Below, piece by piece: positions 1 through 8,442 of a stretch of DNA of 64,000 nucleotides. Source of the stretch: GCA-2732755 sp965228265. GTDB lineage: Bacteria; Planctomycetota; Phycisphaerae; Phycisphaerales; UBA1924. The DNA lies in the NCBI GenBank assembly GCA_965228265.1, contig OZ245804.1, positions 496,001 through 560,000 on the forward strand, read 5' to 3'. A program made the translations under genes and the position numbers. The notes under the pieces were generated by a model that made no database searches, was not told the origin of the DNA, and saw only the letters and a program-made list of their open reading frames with translations. Positions within the stretch are counted from its first letter, which is position 1. The number at the start of each line of letters is the position of its first letter.

Positions 1-770
1 GCCGGCGTCAGGTCCAGCTCGCACATCGAGACGGTCGTGGCGATCTGTGCGTTCAGCGCAGCCGCCTCGAAAGAGTTCACCAGGTTCGCACCGCCCACCG
101 AGTCGAACACAAGATCAAAGCCCCGGCCATCGGTGTGCGTGTTGACGTACTGCTCGACCGTTTCCGTCTTGTAGTTGATGGGCGTCGCGCCGAGCTTCTC
201 GATCAGCGCGAGCTGCTGATCGCCCCCGCCCGTCGAGTAGACCTTGGCCCCAAAGTGCTTTGCAATTTGCAAGGCGACGTGCCCCACGCCGCCCGAGCCT
301 CCGTGCACGAGCACCTTCTGCCCTTCACCCTTTCCTGGGCCGAGGCCCGCGCGGGTCAGCCCCTCGTAGGCGGTGATCCCGACCAGCGGCAACGCGGCCG
401 CCTCGCGCATCGAGAGAGTCTTCGGCTTGTGCGCGATCAGCCGAGCGTCGGCGGCCATGTACTGGGCCAGCGCACCGGGCAGATCCCCCAGCCCGCCCGC
501 GCAGCCAAAGACCTCGTCGCCGATGGCGTAGCCCTCGACCCCCTTGCCGACCGCCTCGACGATGCCGGCGAAATCCATCCCGAGGATGGCGGGCGTCTTG
601 GGCGCAAAGGGCAGATCAGCGCCCATCTTGCGGATCATCGTGTCGACCGTATTCACGCTCGTCGCGGCAACCTTCACGAGCACCTGGCCCGGCCCGGCCT
701 CGGGGCGGTCGATCTCGGCGGGCGTGAACGCGGCTTCCGGGCCGTACGACTCGATGTGCATCGCTTGCAT
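1..770 (-). CDS. Zinc-type alcohol dehydrogenase / NADPH:quinone oxidoreductase family protein (C-terminus cut by window edge)
   Basis: The reverse-strand translation from the ATG at 770 begins MQAMHIESYGPEA and reads as a medium-chain dehydrogenase/reductase of the quinone-oxidoreductase branch. It has a GroES-like N-terminal half (ILGMDFAGIVEAVG) followed by a nucleotide-binding Rossmann segment (VLVHGGSGGVGHVALQIAKHFGA). No structural-zinc cysteine cluster is seen, which fits the QOR-like branch that reduces quinones or enones with NADPH. An AAAGGA ribosome site lies about 8 bases before the start. About 256 residues are present; the family is usually 310-340, so the last part lies outside the window. 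The gene is divergent from an HxlR regulator, a common pairing for electrophile- or quinone-responsive oxidoreductases. Confidence 0.85.
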   Translation of the reverse strand, partial: MQAMHIESYGPEAAFTPAEIDRPEAGPGQVLVKVAATSVNTVDTMIRKMGADLPFAPKTPAILGMDFAGIVEAVGKGVEGYAIGDEVFGCAGGLGDLPGALAQYMAADARLIAHKPKTLSMREAAALPLVGITAYEGLTRAGLGPGKGEGQKVLVHGGSGGVGHVALQIAKHFGAKVYSTGGGDQQLALIEKLGATPINYKTETVEQYVNTHTDGRGFDLVFDSVGGANLVNSFEAAALNAQIATTVSMCELDLTP

Positions 771-847
771 GGCTCTGGTCCTTTCAAACGCCCTTTTTTG
801 GGCCTGTGGTTGCGAACTGGTTGAACCTACGCCTATGCTGATATTCA

Positions 848-875
848 AACAAGTACCCACAAAAATGTAAGTGTT
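848..875. promoter_or_regulatory. Imperfect inverted repeat, candidate HxlR operator
   Basis: AACAAGTAC (848-856) and GTAAGTGTT (867-875) form an inverted repeat with 7 of 9 pairs matching around a 10-base AT-rich centre. It lies 27 bases before the HxlR start and in the shared divergent region with the oxidoreductase. GTAAGT-type half-sites are typical of operators of the HxlR family (YodB/CatR group). The role is inferred from position and family. Confidence 0.4.
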
Positions 876-901
876 GAGATTTTTGAGACCCGGAGCCCGC
901 C

Positions 902-1267
902 ATGGCGCGTCATTACAACTGGAAGACCGGCTGCGACGTCGAGGCCACGCTGAGCGTCATCGGGGGGCGGTGGAAACCCGTCCTGGTCTGTCACCTGCTC
1001 TCGGGTCGCAAACGCTTCGGCGAGCTGCGTCGGCTCACGCCCAACGCGACCGAGCGGATGATCACGCTCCAGCTGCGCGAGCTCGAGGCCGACGGCGTGA
1101 TCTCCCGGCACGTCTTTGCCGAGGTCCCGCCACGCGTGGAATACGAGGTCACCGAATTCGGGCGATCCCTCGAACCCGTGCTCCTGGCGATGCAGGAATG
1201 GGGCAGGGCCTTCAAAGCGCGACAGTCGGCAGCAGAGGCAGAGATCCGGGATTGCACCCCGGCGTGA
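902..1267 (+). CDS. HxlR-family winged-helix transcriptional regulator
   Basis: This 121-residue protein has the HxlR signature: a cysteine near the N-terminus (residue 11, in KTGCDVEATL), then SVIGGRWKPVLVCHLLSG, the recognition-helix region RFGELRRLTPNATERMITLQLRELEADG, and the wing VPPRVEYEVTEFG. Family members bind DNA as dimers, and many sense quinones, aldehydes or disulfide stress through the N-terminal cysteine. It is divergent from the quinone-oxidoreductase-like gene and probably controls both genes. Length is typical of the family. Confidence 0.9.
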   Translation: MARHYNWKTGCDVEATLSVIGGRWKPVLVCHLLSGRKRFGELRRLTPNATERMITLQLRELEADGVISRHVFAEVPPRVEYEVTEFGRSLEPVLLAMQEWGRAFKARQSAAEAEIRDCTPA

Positions 1268-1278
1268 TTGATCGTCAG

Positions 1279-1319
1279 GATCCCGCGTCCAGTTCGTGAA
1301 CCGACACGAATCCGGGATC
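1279..1319. other. Hairpin downstream of the HxlR gene
   Basis: GATCCCG (1279-1285) pairs with CGGGATC (1313-1319), and inside it TTCGTG (1293-1298) pairs with CACGAA (1305-1310) around a 6-base loop. There is no U-tract, so this is not a classical intrinsic terminator. It may mark the transcript end or be a small palindromic repeat. Confidence 0.3.
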
Positions 1320-1419
1320 GACATGCGAGGAACGGGAATCCCGCGGGCCAATCGGTGGTTCGTCACCTTGCCGCGGGGCTCATAGAGTTTGTACGCCCGC
1401 ACCGGGCTCGGAGAACACG

Positions 1420-2178
1420 ATGCGAACACTGGTGGCGATCCCTGTCTACAACGAGCAGAAGTACGTCGCCAGCGTTCTGGAGAAGGTTCGCCAGCACGCC
1501 GACCACATCCTCGTGATCGACGACGGCTCCAAAGACGCCACCCCCCAGCTCCTGGCCAACTTCCCCGTCGAAGTGATCCGCCACTCGACCAACCGGGGCT
1601 ACGGGCACTCGCTGATGGACGCCTTCCGATGGGCCGCGGTCGACGGGTTCGACTGGGTCATCACGATGGATTGCGACGAGCAGCACGAGCCGGCCTCGAT
1701 CCCCGCCTTCCTCGAGGCCGCCCGCGAGAATCGGGCCGACGTCATCAGCGGCTCACGCTACCTGATCCCCATCGAGATGCAGGAAGCCATCGGTTCACCC
1801 CCTCCCGAGCGGCGTGGCGTCAACGAGCTCATCACCGACGAACTCAACAGCAGGCTCGGGCTCTCGCTCACTGATGCGTTCTGCGGCTTCAAGGCCTTCC
1901 GCGTCTCGGCGCTGGCGGGCCTCACACTCGACGAGCAGGGCTACGCCTTCCCGATGCAGTTCTGGGTGCAGGCGGTCGCGGCTGGCCTTCGGATCGAAGA
2001 GATCCCAGTCAAGCTGATCTACAACGATCTGCAGCGCAGCTTCGGCGGGCCGCTGGATGACCGCGATGTGCGCCTGGCGCACTACCGGCGTGTGCTGCAC
2101 TGCGAACTCAAGCGGTGTCAGCGTCGTCTGCCAAGCTCGGCGATGCAGGACGTCACAGCGGTGGACTGCGGCTCTTGA
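1420..2178 (+). CDS. Family 2 glycosyltransferase (dolichyl-phosphate mannose synthase-like)
   Basis: The 252-residue protein starts directly with the GT-A fold strand RTLVAIPVYNEQKYVASVL. It carries the nucleotide-sugar motif LVIDDGSKD (around residue 34) and the metal-binding MDCDEQH motif (around residue 85), close to the DxDxQH form of polyprenyl-phosphate sugar transferases. No C-terminal membrane domain is present, so it is the short soluble or peripheral form. The donor and acceptor cannot be read from sequence. Its 3' end overlaps the possible GTG start of the next gene, suggesting co-transcription. Confidence 0.85.
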   Translation: MRTLVAIPVYNEQKYVASVLEKVRQHADHILVIDDGSKDATPQLLANFPVEVIRHSTNRGYGHSLMDAFRWAAVDGFDWVITMDCDEQHEPASIPAFLEAARENRADVISGSRYLIPIEMQEAIGSPPPERRGVNELITDELNSRLGLSLTDAFCGFKAFRVSALAGLTLDEQGYAFPMQFWVQAVAAGLRIEEIPVKLIYNDLQRSFGGPLDDRDVRLAHYRRVLHCELKRCQRRLPSSAMQDVTAVDCGS

Positions 2179-3524
2179 CGACCGGCACCGAGACGAGCCC
2201 GATACTGACCGAGCTCGACCCCGAGCCGACGTCGTGGGCGCACCTCGTCACGCACAACACATCCGACCGGGCGCTGCGTTTCCGCCAGCAGCTCGGCCTG
2301 CCCACCGACAAGCCGATCATCATGACCGGGCACCAGGCGCAGCTCTGGCACCCGGGGATACTCGCCAAACTCTTTGCCGCCCAGTCTCTCGCAGAACGTG
2401 TCGGGGGCGTGGTCGTCTGGCTCATCGTGGACATGGACACGAACGAAGCGCTCTCGCTCCGCGTGCCCGTGCGCCACGCGGATGGGCCGATGACCGATGA
2501 GCTTTTCGACTTCACGCCCACTGATCAGCGCTCGGTCCGGCGTGCAACCGGCGCCACGCCCGCAGTCGAGCCCGCGCCGATCCGCTTCGGCCCTGAGATC
2601 CAACCCGCGTCGCCCGAGATCGCGGGCCGCCTCGACCGCTTACGCGAGGCGATCGCTGCGCACGCGAACGCGTCTTCGATCGCGATGCAGGCGACCGAGG
2701 CCCTCTTCGACGTGCTCGCACCCGTGAGCGATCGGCCCACGATCGTCGCGCCGACGAAGTTCGCCGAGACGGACCTGTACAAAGAAGTCCTGTCGATCGC
2801 GGCCGACGACCCGGGGCACTTCGCGGGCACGTTCAACGAAGCGGTAGAGAGCGTGCCGAACTCGGGCGTTTCGCCGGTCTCGCTCGGCAACGAAGAGCTG
2901 CCGATGTGGCGTCTGGGTGAGCGAGGCAGGCGCGAGCGGGCGCGGGCGAGCGATGCCAAGCGCGGCGAGCCGTTGCTCCCCGGCGGGCTGCTCATGACCG
3001 GGCTCATGCGCCTGGCCGGGTGCGACCTGTTCATTCACGGCACGGGCGGGCGCTCGTACGAACCCGTCAACGACCTTTGGCTCCCCCACCTCATCGAGTC
3101 GCCGCTGGCGCCCTTTACCAGCGCGACCGCGACACTGACGCTCGACTTCGACGACCACCAGCCGGCCACCCAGCAGGACGCGGCACACGCGGCGTGGCTG
3201 GCACACCACGCCCGGCACGATCCCTCACTCGTCGGCGAAGATGAAGATGAACGCCGAAAGCGTGAGCTGGCAGCCACAATCGAATCGCTCCCGAGACACA
3301 GCAAAGAACGCCGGGCGCTGTACGAAAAAATCCTGGCGATCCTTGAACGCACCCGACGCGAGCACGCCGAGGAGATTCGGCAATACCGCCAGGACGCCGA
3401 GCGGACGAAGAGACTCGCGATGGAGCACCGCCTGCGCACGGACCGGACCTGGTCGGTCGCGCTGCACAACCCGGATCGGCTCGCCAGGCTGCGCGACACG
3501 ATCGATGCGCGCTTTGCCGGGTAG
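2115..3524 (+). CDS. Uncharacterised protein with BshC-like motif order
   Basis: This protein of up to 469 residues begins at GTG 2115. A TTG at 2175 that overlaps the preceding stop (TTGA) would give 449 residues and is also plausible. Near the N-terminus is IIMTGHQAQLWHPGILAKLFAA followed by VVWLIVDMDTNEAL, and later DLFIHGTGGRSYEPVNDLWLP. The first pattern recalls the opening of BshC, the cysteine-adding enzyme of bacillithiol synthesis, but length and details differ, so I do not assign that function. A charged helical, probably coiled-coil, stretch covers about residues 375-440 (RRKRELAATIESLPRHSKERR onward). No signal peptide or membrane segment is seen. Confidence 0.6.
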   Translation: MSASSAKLGDAGRHSGGLRLLTTGTETSPILTELDPEPTSWAHLVTHNTSDRALRFRQQLGLPTDKPIIMTGHQAQLWHPGILAKLFAAQSLAERVGGVVVWLIVDMDTNEALSLRVPVRHADGPMTDELFDFTPTDQRSVRRATGATPAVEPAPIRFGPEIQPASPEIAGRLDRLREAIAAHANASSIAMQATEALFDVLAPVSDRPTIVAPTKFAETDLYKEVLSIAADDPGHFAGTFNEAVESVPNSGVSPVSLGNEELPMWRLGERGRRERARASDAKRGEPLLPGGLLMTGLMRLAGCDLFIHGTGGRSYEPVNDLWLPHLIESPLAPFTSATATLTLDFDDHQPATQQDAAHAAWLAHHARHDPSLVGEDEDERRKRELAATIESLPRHSKERRALYEKILAILERTRREHAEEIRQYRQDAERTKRLAMEHRLRTDRTWSVALHNPDRLARLRDTIDARFAG

Positions 3525-3533
3525 GCTTGGCGT

Positions 3534-4469
3534 ATGCGGCTGGCGCTCACACTCATACTGACTGGCCTCTTGGCCGTGTTGCCCTCGTGCAGCGACGACA
3601 CAAATGAGCCCGGCACACCCGAGACGCGCGACGATCAACCCCGCATTGTCTCGCTCAGCCCGGCTGGTTCCAAGATCCTGATCGATCTCGGCCTCGAAGA
3701 GGCGATCGTCGGCAGGCACAACTTCGATCGGGCCGCAAGCGCCGACGTGCCGCCCGTGGGCGAGCAGGGCGCGATCGACTACGAGAAGCTGCTGTCGATC
3801 AAGCCCACCCACGTGATCGTGCAGACCGATTCGCAGAGCATGCCGGCAAGGCTCACACAGATCGCCGGCGAGACAGGCTTCGAGATCGTGAACCTCACGC
3901 GCACGCTCACACTCGACGATGTGCAGCGGGCGACGCGCCAACTCGAAGACCGCTTCGCGCCCGGTGCAGGGCTCGCCGAGCAGCTCGCCCGCGCGATCGA
4001 GCCCCGCGCCGAAGGCCGGCCTGGCTGGGGCACCGTGCTCATCGCGATGCAGACGGCCCCCACCGTCGACATCCTCGGCCCGGGCTCGGCCCATCACGAG
4101 CTGATTGAACGCCTGGGCTACACCCCAGCGATCACCGAGGGCAAGCCCTACATGCCCACCGACGCCGAGGACGTCCTGGCGATGGACCCTGGCGTGATCG
4201 TGCTCGTCATGCCCCGCGCGCCGGATGAGCAGGCCGCCCCCTCGGATTGGCGCCCCTCGCCCGAAGAGCTCGGCTCGCTCGCCGGGCTCGGGATGCGTGC
4301 GGTCGAATCCGGACGCGTGGTGCTGATCGACGATCCGCTGGCGCTCCTGCCCAGCACGGCTTTCATCGGGGTCAGCGACCAGTTGGAGCGCAGGCTCGGA
4401 GCGCTCGGGCCGCTAGGATCGCAGCACGATGACAGAGGCACAGACACAACAGAGGCTGGACCCGGTTGA
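3534..4469 (+). CDS. Periplasmic binding protein-type lipoprotein (BtuF/FecB-like)
   Basis: The 311-residue protein has a lipoprotein signal with lipobox cysteine at residue 19 (LAVLPSC). The mature part opens with PRIVSLSPAGSKILIDLGLEEAIVG, the standard start of the PF01497 periplasmic-binding family that captures cobalamin, haem or ferric siderophores for ABC import. YEKLLSIKPTHVIVQ and DVLAMDPGVIVLV are the two usual motifs of its lobes. No permease or ATPase gene is adjacent, so the ligand is unknown. The last 41 bases overlap argS, and the C-terminal tail past about residue 295 may be poorly constrained. Confidence 0.8.
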   Translation: MRLALTLILTGLLAVLPSCSDDTNEPGTPETRDDQPRIVSLSPAGSKILIDLGLEEAIVGRHNFDRAASADVPPVGEQGAIDYEKLLSIKPTHVIVQTDSQSMPARLTQIAGETGFEIVNLTRTLTLDDVQRATRQLEDRFAPGAGLAEQLARAIEPRAEGRPGWGTVLIAMQTAPTVDILGPGSAHHELIERLGYTPAITEGKPYMPTDAEDVLAMDPGVIVLVMPRAPDEQAAPSDWRPSPEELGSLAGLGMRAVESGRVVLIDDPLALLPSTAFIGVSDQLERRLGALGPLGSQHDDRGTDTTEAGPG

Positions 4470-6297
4470 GATGCTCGGCGAGCGGTTCGTCGCCGCCATC
4501 GCCGAGGCATTCGTGGGCAAGCTCGAAACCGGCGCGATCGATCCGCTCATCACGCCCAGCAAGAACCCGCAGCACGGCGACTACCAGAGCAACGCGGCCA
4601 TGCCACTGGCCAAAACCCTCGGCATGCCGCCGCGCGAGGTCGCCAAGGCGATCGTCGAGAAGCTCGATCTGGGCGACCTGGCGCTGCCCATGGACGAAAG
4701 CTCGATCGCCGGGCCGGGCTTTATCAATGTCAGGCTCAAGCCCGAAACCCTCGCCGAGCTCGTGGGCGAGCTCGACCGCCCGTCGCTGGGCGTCAAGGCC
4801 GAGGAGCAGCAGACGATCGTCGTCGATGTCTGCGGCGTGAACCTCGCCAAACAGATGCACGTCGGGCACCTTCGCTCGACCGTGATCGGCGACGCGATCT
4901 GCCGAACGCTCGAGAAACTCGGGCACACCGTCGTCCGCCAGAACCACGTCGGCGACTGGGGCCTGCCCATCGCGATGGTCGTCGCCAAGCTCCAGAGCGA
5001 AGCCAAGGCCGGTCGCATCGATCTCGACAAGGTCACGCTCGACGATCTCGACCGCCTCTACAAAGTCGCCAAACAGGAGAGCAGCGCCGACACCAAGGGC
5101 CTCAAAGCGGTCCAGCGCTTCCAGCTCGGCCCCAAGGCGCAGGCCGAGCTCGAAGCGCAGGTCGCCGGCGCGACCGAAGCGCTCGAGCACGCCAAACAGA
5201 CACTCGTGAAGCTGCAATCGGGCGACCAAGAAACCGTCGCGCTCTGGCAGAAGCTCTACGACGTCACGATGGGCGCGTGCCTCGAAACGTGCGAGCGTCT
5301 GCAGGCGAACATCACCGAGAAAGACTCGGCCGGCGAATCGAGCTTCCGCGATCAGCTCGGCGAGATCGTGCAGATCCTCATCGACAAGAACCTCGCCGAG
5401 GAAGACGACGGCGCGCTCGTCGTCCGCAACGAGGGGCTCGAGCCCACGCTCGTCCGCAAGAGCGACGGCGGCTTCCTCTACGCCACCACCGACCTCGCTG
5501 CGGTCCGCAAACGCGTCCAGCAGCTCGGCGCCGACCGCGTGATCTACTGCGTCGATGCGCGGCAGGCCCTGCACTTCAAGCAGGTCTTTGCAACCGCAAA
5601 GAAAGCCGGCTTTGCGCACAAGGACGACGCAACCGAGGACTCGACGCTCGAGCACGCGCCGTTTGGCATGGTGCTCGGTGAGGACGGCCGCCCCTTCAAG
5701 ACGCGATCGGGCGAGAACGTCAAGCTCAGCGATCTCATCGACGAGGCCGAGGAGCGGGCCGCGGTCATCTCGGCCGAGAAAAACCCGGACCTCACGGACG
5801 AAGAGCGCAAGCGCATCGCGCACACCGTCGCGGTCGCGGCCCTCAAGTACGCCGACCTCTCGAGCGACCGGATCAAGGACTACGTCTTCGACTGGGACCG
5901 CATGCTCGCCTTCGAGGGCAACACGGGCCCCTACCTGCTCTACACCTACGTCCGCATCCAGAGCATCTTCCGCAAAGCGCGCGAGCAGGGCGTAGCGGAC
6001 GGATACGAATCAGCACCGCTGTCGATCAACGAGCCCGAGGAGAAACAACTCGCGCTCGTCCTGCTGCGCTACCCGGCCACGGTCGCCAGCGTCGCGCGGA
6101 CACTCGAGCCCCACCGGATGTGCGGCTACCTCTACGAACTGGCCGGCACCTTCAGCCGGTTCTTCGAGAAATGCCCCGTGCTCAAGGCCGACACCGACGC
6201 CTCACGCCTCGCGCGGCTGCGCCTCTGCAACCTGACCTCGCGCGTCCTCGAAGACGGGCTCGATTGCCTCGGCATCCAAACACTCGAACGGATGTAA
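4429..6297 (+). CDS. argS: Arginyl-tRNA synthetase
   Basis: This 622-residue class I aminoacyl-tRNA synthetase charges tRNA-Arg. It shows the ArgS N-terminal Add1 domain (DYQSNAAMPLAKTLG), the HIGH-type signature KQMHVGHLRSTVIGDAICR near residue 143, and a degenerate KMSKS region (GRPFKTRSGENVKLSDL) near residue 421, as is usual in ArgS. The C-terminal DALR anticodon-binding domain ends with FSRFFEKCPVL and RLRLCNLTSRVLEDGL. An insertion of roughly 70 residues after about 215 contains a coiled-coil stretch (AEAELEAQVAGATEALEHAKQ-like). The start overlaps the upstream lipoprotein gene in another frame. Confidence 0.97.
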   Translation: MTEAQTQQRLDPVEMLGERFVAAIAEAFVGKLETGAIDPLITPSKNPQHGDYQSNAAMPLAKTLGMPPREVAKAIVEKLDLGDLALPMDESSIAGPGFINVRLKPETLAELVGELDRPSLGVKAEEQQTIVVDVCGVNLAKQMHVGHLRSTVIGDAICRTLEKLGHTVVRQNHVGDWGLPIAMVVAKLQSEAKAGRIDLDKVTLDDLDRLYKVAKQESSADTKGLKAVQRFQLGPKAQAELEAQVAGATEALEHAKQTLVKLQSGDQETVALWQKLYDVTMGACLETCERLQANITEKDSAGESSFRDQLGEIVQILIDKNLAEEDDGALVVRNEGLEPTLVRKSDGGFLYATTDLAAVRKRVQQLGADRVIYCVDARQALHFKQVFATAKKAGFAHKDDATEDSTLEHAPFGMVLGEDGRPFKTRSGENVKLSDLIDEAEERAAVISAEKNPDLTDEERKRIAHTVAVAALKYADLSSDRIKDYVFDWDRMLAFEGNTGPYLLYTYVRIQSIFRKAREQGVADGYESAPLSINEPEEKQLALVLLRYPATVASVARTLEPHRMCGYLYELAGTFSRFFEKCPVLKADTDASRLARLRLCNLTSRVLEDGLDCLGIQTLERM

Positions 6298-6360
6298 AGA
6301 GCGCCTCCCAGCATCCGGCATCTGTAGATGCCTGCACCACACGGCAAATATCCCCTCGCA

Positions 6361-6415
6361 CACCCAAGTGCCAAGTGCCTAGTGCCCAATGCCTAGTGCC
6401 CAATGCCTCATGCCT
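6361..6415. repeat. Short degenerate tandem repeat (AAGTGCC / CTAGTGCCCAATGC units)
   Basis: Between argS and the porin, the words AAGTGCC, CTAGTGCC and CCAATGCCT recur end to end over about 55 bases. It includes two nearly identical copies of a 14-base CTAGTGCCCAATGC unit. It does not encode a recognisable peptide and lies just beyond the porin terminator. Confidence 0.6.
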
Positions 6416-6416
6416 C

Positions 6417-6449
6417 AAAAAAACGGACCGGCCCTTTCGGACCGGTCCG
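6417..6449 (-). terminator. Intrinsic terminator of the porin gene
   Basis: On the minus strand, the 8-bp stem CGGACCGG/CCGGTCCG (6442-6449 with 6424-6431, loop 10) is followed by seven U residues (A-run 6417-6423 on the plus strand). It lies about 30 bases after the porin stop codon. Confidence 0.85.
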
Positions 6450-6478
6450 CGTGGTACTGAGTTCAGACCTGAGTCAGA

Positions 6479-7747
6479 TCAGAAGCTGACCTGAGCCTGG
6501 CCCATGGCGGTGACCTGACCACCCTCGCTGTCGGCCAGGAGGCCGGCATCCGTGTTGGGCATCACGAGACCGCCGGTCTCGGTCTGAGCGTCGATGAAGA
6601 TCGTGACGCCAGCCGAGAGCTTGACAGCCTGCGAACCCTGGAAGGGGAAGTGGTTCACACCGACCTGGAGGGTGTTGAACGGATCGGCGTCGGCAGCGAG
6701 GTCGTCATCGGGGATGACCATGTCGAACGAACCGAAGATTTCGGTGTTCTCGCTGACGAAGTAACCACCCTGGAGCACGAGGCCCAGGTTGAGGAAGTCG
6801 TCGCCGGCGGCGTCGGAATCGACCGACTGCAGGTGACCGGCAGCGAAGAAGTTCCAGCCGTTGCCGTTGTCCATGAGGAAGTCCACACCGGCAGCGATCA
6901 GCGAGGTGTCGCCGTTGTTGCCGACGTCGGGGCTCTGCTCGAAGTGGATGTAACCACCGAGGATCATGGCGTTCTCGCCGCCCGGCATGAGGCGGGTGGT
7001 GGCGAAGTACGGATCGACGGTGCCTTCGAAGGCCATGTCGCCGCGAACGGTGATGGCGATGTCGCCGTCGTCACCGGGGACGGTGTCGGGCGAGGTGAAG
7101 TTGTTGTAGGGGGTGTTGCCGGTGCGGGCACCGTCGCTGAAAGCACCGGTGACGCGGTAGCTGTTGGCCTCGTCGGTGAAGCTGATCGCAGCACCCTGGA
7201 TCTGACCGGCCGAGAAGACCCAGTCGGTCGGGGTGCGCTCGATGGTCTGGAGCTGGTTGTCCTCGACCATCGACTCACGGGTGACGGGGGCGGTGAACTG
7301 ACCGATACGGCCGCTGGTGCCGTTACCGAAGTCGTGGTTCAGGAACGCGTCCATCAGGCCCACGTCGCCGTTGCTGTCGAAGTACAGCTCGATCTTGTAC
7401 GTGGTGTCCGGGCTGACGACCGAACCATCAAAGATCAGTCGGGTGTCCGGGGTGAAGAAACCGGTTTCGAGGTCATCTTCCTCGGCGTTGCCCGCGTCAT
7501 CACGGATCGTGATGGCGTAACGGGTCTGGTGCCAGCCGCTGAAGTTCAGGGTCGAGCTGCCGTCGGCCGAGGTCAGACCGAACTGGGCGTTGCTGCCCTG
7601 AGCGCTGTCCAGGAGGCTGGTGCGCTGCTGAGCGTCAGCAACGACCTCAGCGGCGTACTCGCGGGTTTGGTCGAGGCTCTGGGCGCTCGCAACACCTGTC
7701 GCCAGCGCGGTACCTGCCAAAATCATCAGACGAATCTTCGGACTCAT
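6479..7747 (-). CDS. Outer-membrane porin, phosphate-selective (OprO/OprP) type
   Basis: The 422-residue protein has a signal peptide (cleavage near residue 22, GVASA/QS). A helical linker (LDQTREYAAEVVADAQQRTSLL) precedes a beta-rich barrel that ends in the terminal phenylalanine typical of outer-membrane proteins (AMGQAQVSF). Segments such as FSGWHQTRYAIT, TRLIFDGSVVSPDTTYKIE and GRIGQFTAPVTRES match the layout of phosphate-selective porins O and P (PF07396). It faces phoB-phoR across a 0.7 kb gap, which supports a role in phosphate or anion uptake. GGAG precedes the ATG. Channel selectivity is inferred from family and context. Confidence 0.8.
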   Translation of the reverse strand: MSPKIRLMILAGTALATGVASAQSLDQTREYAAEVVADAQQRTSLLDSAQGSNAQFGLTSADGSSTLNFSGWHQTRYAITIRDDAGNAEEDDLETGFFTPDTRLIFDGSVVSPDTTYKIELYFDSNGDVGLMDAFLNHDFGNGTSGRIGQFTAPVTRESMVEDNQLQTIERTPTDWVFSAGQIQGAAISFTDEANSYRVTGAFSDGARTGNTPYNNFTSPDTVPGDDGDIAITVRGDMAFEGTVDPYFATTRLMPGGENAMILGGYIHFEQSPDVGNNGDTSLIAAGVDFLMDNGNGWNFFAAGHLQSVDSDAAGDDFLNLGLVLQGGYFVSENTEIFGSFDMVIPDDDLAADADPFNTLQVGVNHFPFQGSQAVKLSAGVTIFIDAQTETGGLVMPNTDAGLLADSEGGQVTAMGQAQVSF

Positions 7748-8442
7748 GTCGTGCCACTCCTTGCTACGTGTCGCGCAACGTGTCGCGATTGCTCGTGCAG
7801 GCCTTTTGCCTCACGATGCGGGCTAGTCGCGGCGCTCACGCGGCGTCGCAGAAGTCTCTCATACCCGCACGCAGGTTCAACAAAACTACTTCCTGCATGA
7901 TCTGACTCTACCAGCGGATAGGTGGGGTCTCTGTCTTGAATATTCCGACCTGAATCCACCAACCGGTCGTCCCTCAGATCCTCTGAAAGGCTCCGACATC
8001 ATGCAAGCAACGAACCACCCGGCCCGATGCTCACCCCCACACACAGAACCTCCGGCCCTGTCATGGAGCGGCAAAAGCCTCCTGCTCTTACCGGTACGAA
8101 TCACCCACCCGCAAACCCCGTGCGATCCATGCCCGGGAGGTGGGAAACCGGACACTTCCTACAGTCCGGTACAGTGAACACTAGGCATCGGATTTCCGGA
8201 CGACGACTCGCCACGAATTGAGTTTCAAGTCGCAGAACCACGATTTTTTTTCGCCTTCACACTAGAAAGCTAGCCGACACAAACATGTCAAGCGTTTGTG
8301 AAGATCCCCTTCCCAAGCCGGTTCTGGCTTGGAGAACACGCCGCGTGTCCCTACCCTTGCTGCGGCTTGACCGCAGGGGTGCCCAGCCAAGATTTCGCAT
8401 CATGATTCCCCCGAAATCGGCGGGTCTGCAAGGGGTCGGCAG
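7748..8442. other. Long intergenic region between the porin and phoB
   Basis: These 695 bases hold no convincing gene; an antisense open frame in the middle lacks coding character. Near the porin start are two copies of ACGTGTCGCG (7766-7775 and 7778-7787, 12 bases apart), placed in the porin 5' leader. CCGGAC (8149-8154) and GTCCGG (about 8165-8170) form a small hairpin. A T8 run lies near 8245. The phoB-proximal end holds three hairpins, described separately. I could not find a convincing Pho box by eye. Confidence 0.5.
8278..8376 (+). promoter_or_regulatory. Three consecutive hairpins in the phoB upstream region
   Basis: Hairpin 1 is CACAAAC (8278-8284)/GTTTGTG (8294-8300), loop 9. Hairpin 2 is CCAAGCC (8313-8319)/GGCTTGG (8326-8332), loop 6. 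Hairpin 3 is CTGCGG (8360-8365)/CCGCAG (8371-8376), loop 5, with CCCT/AGGGG-type extension. All stems are perfect. They may be operators, an mRNA leader, or both; no U-tract follows. Confidence 0.45.

Noticed and set aside
8058..8064. CTGTCAT, a half-site of the enterobacterial Pho box
   Set aside because: No second direct copy at the required 11-base spacing, so it is not a convincing PhoB site.
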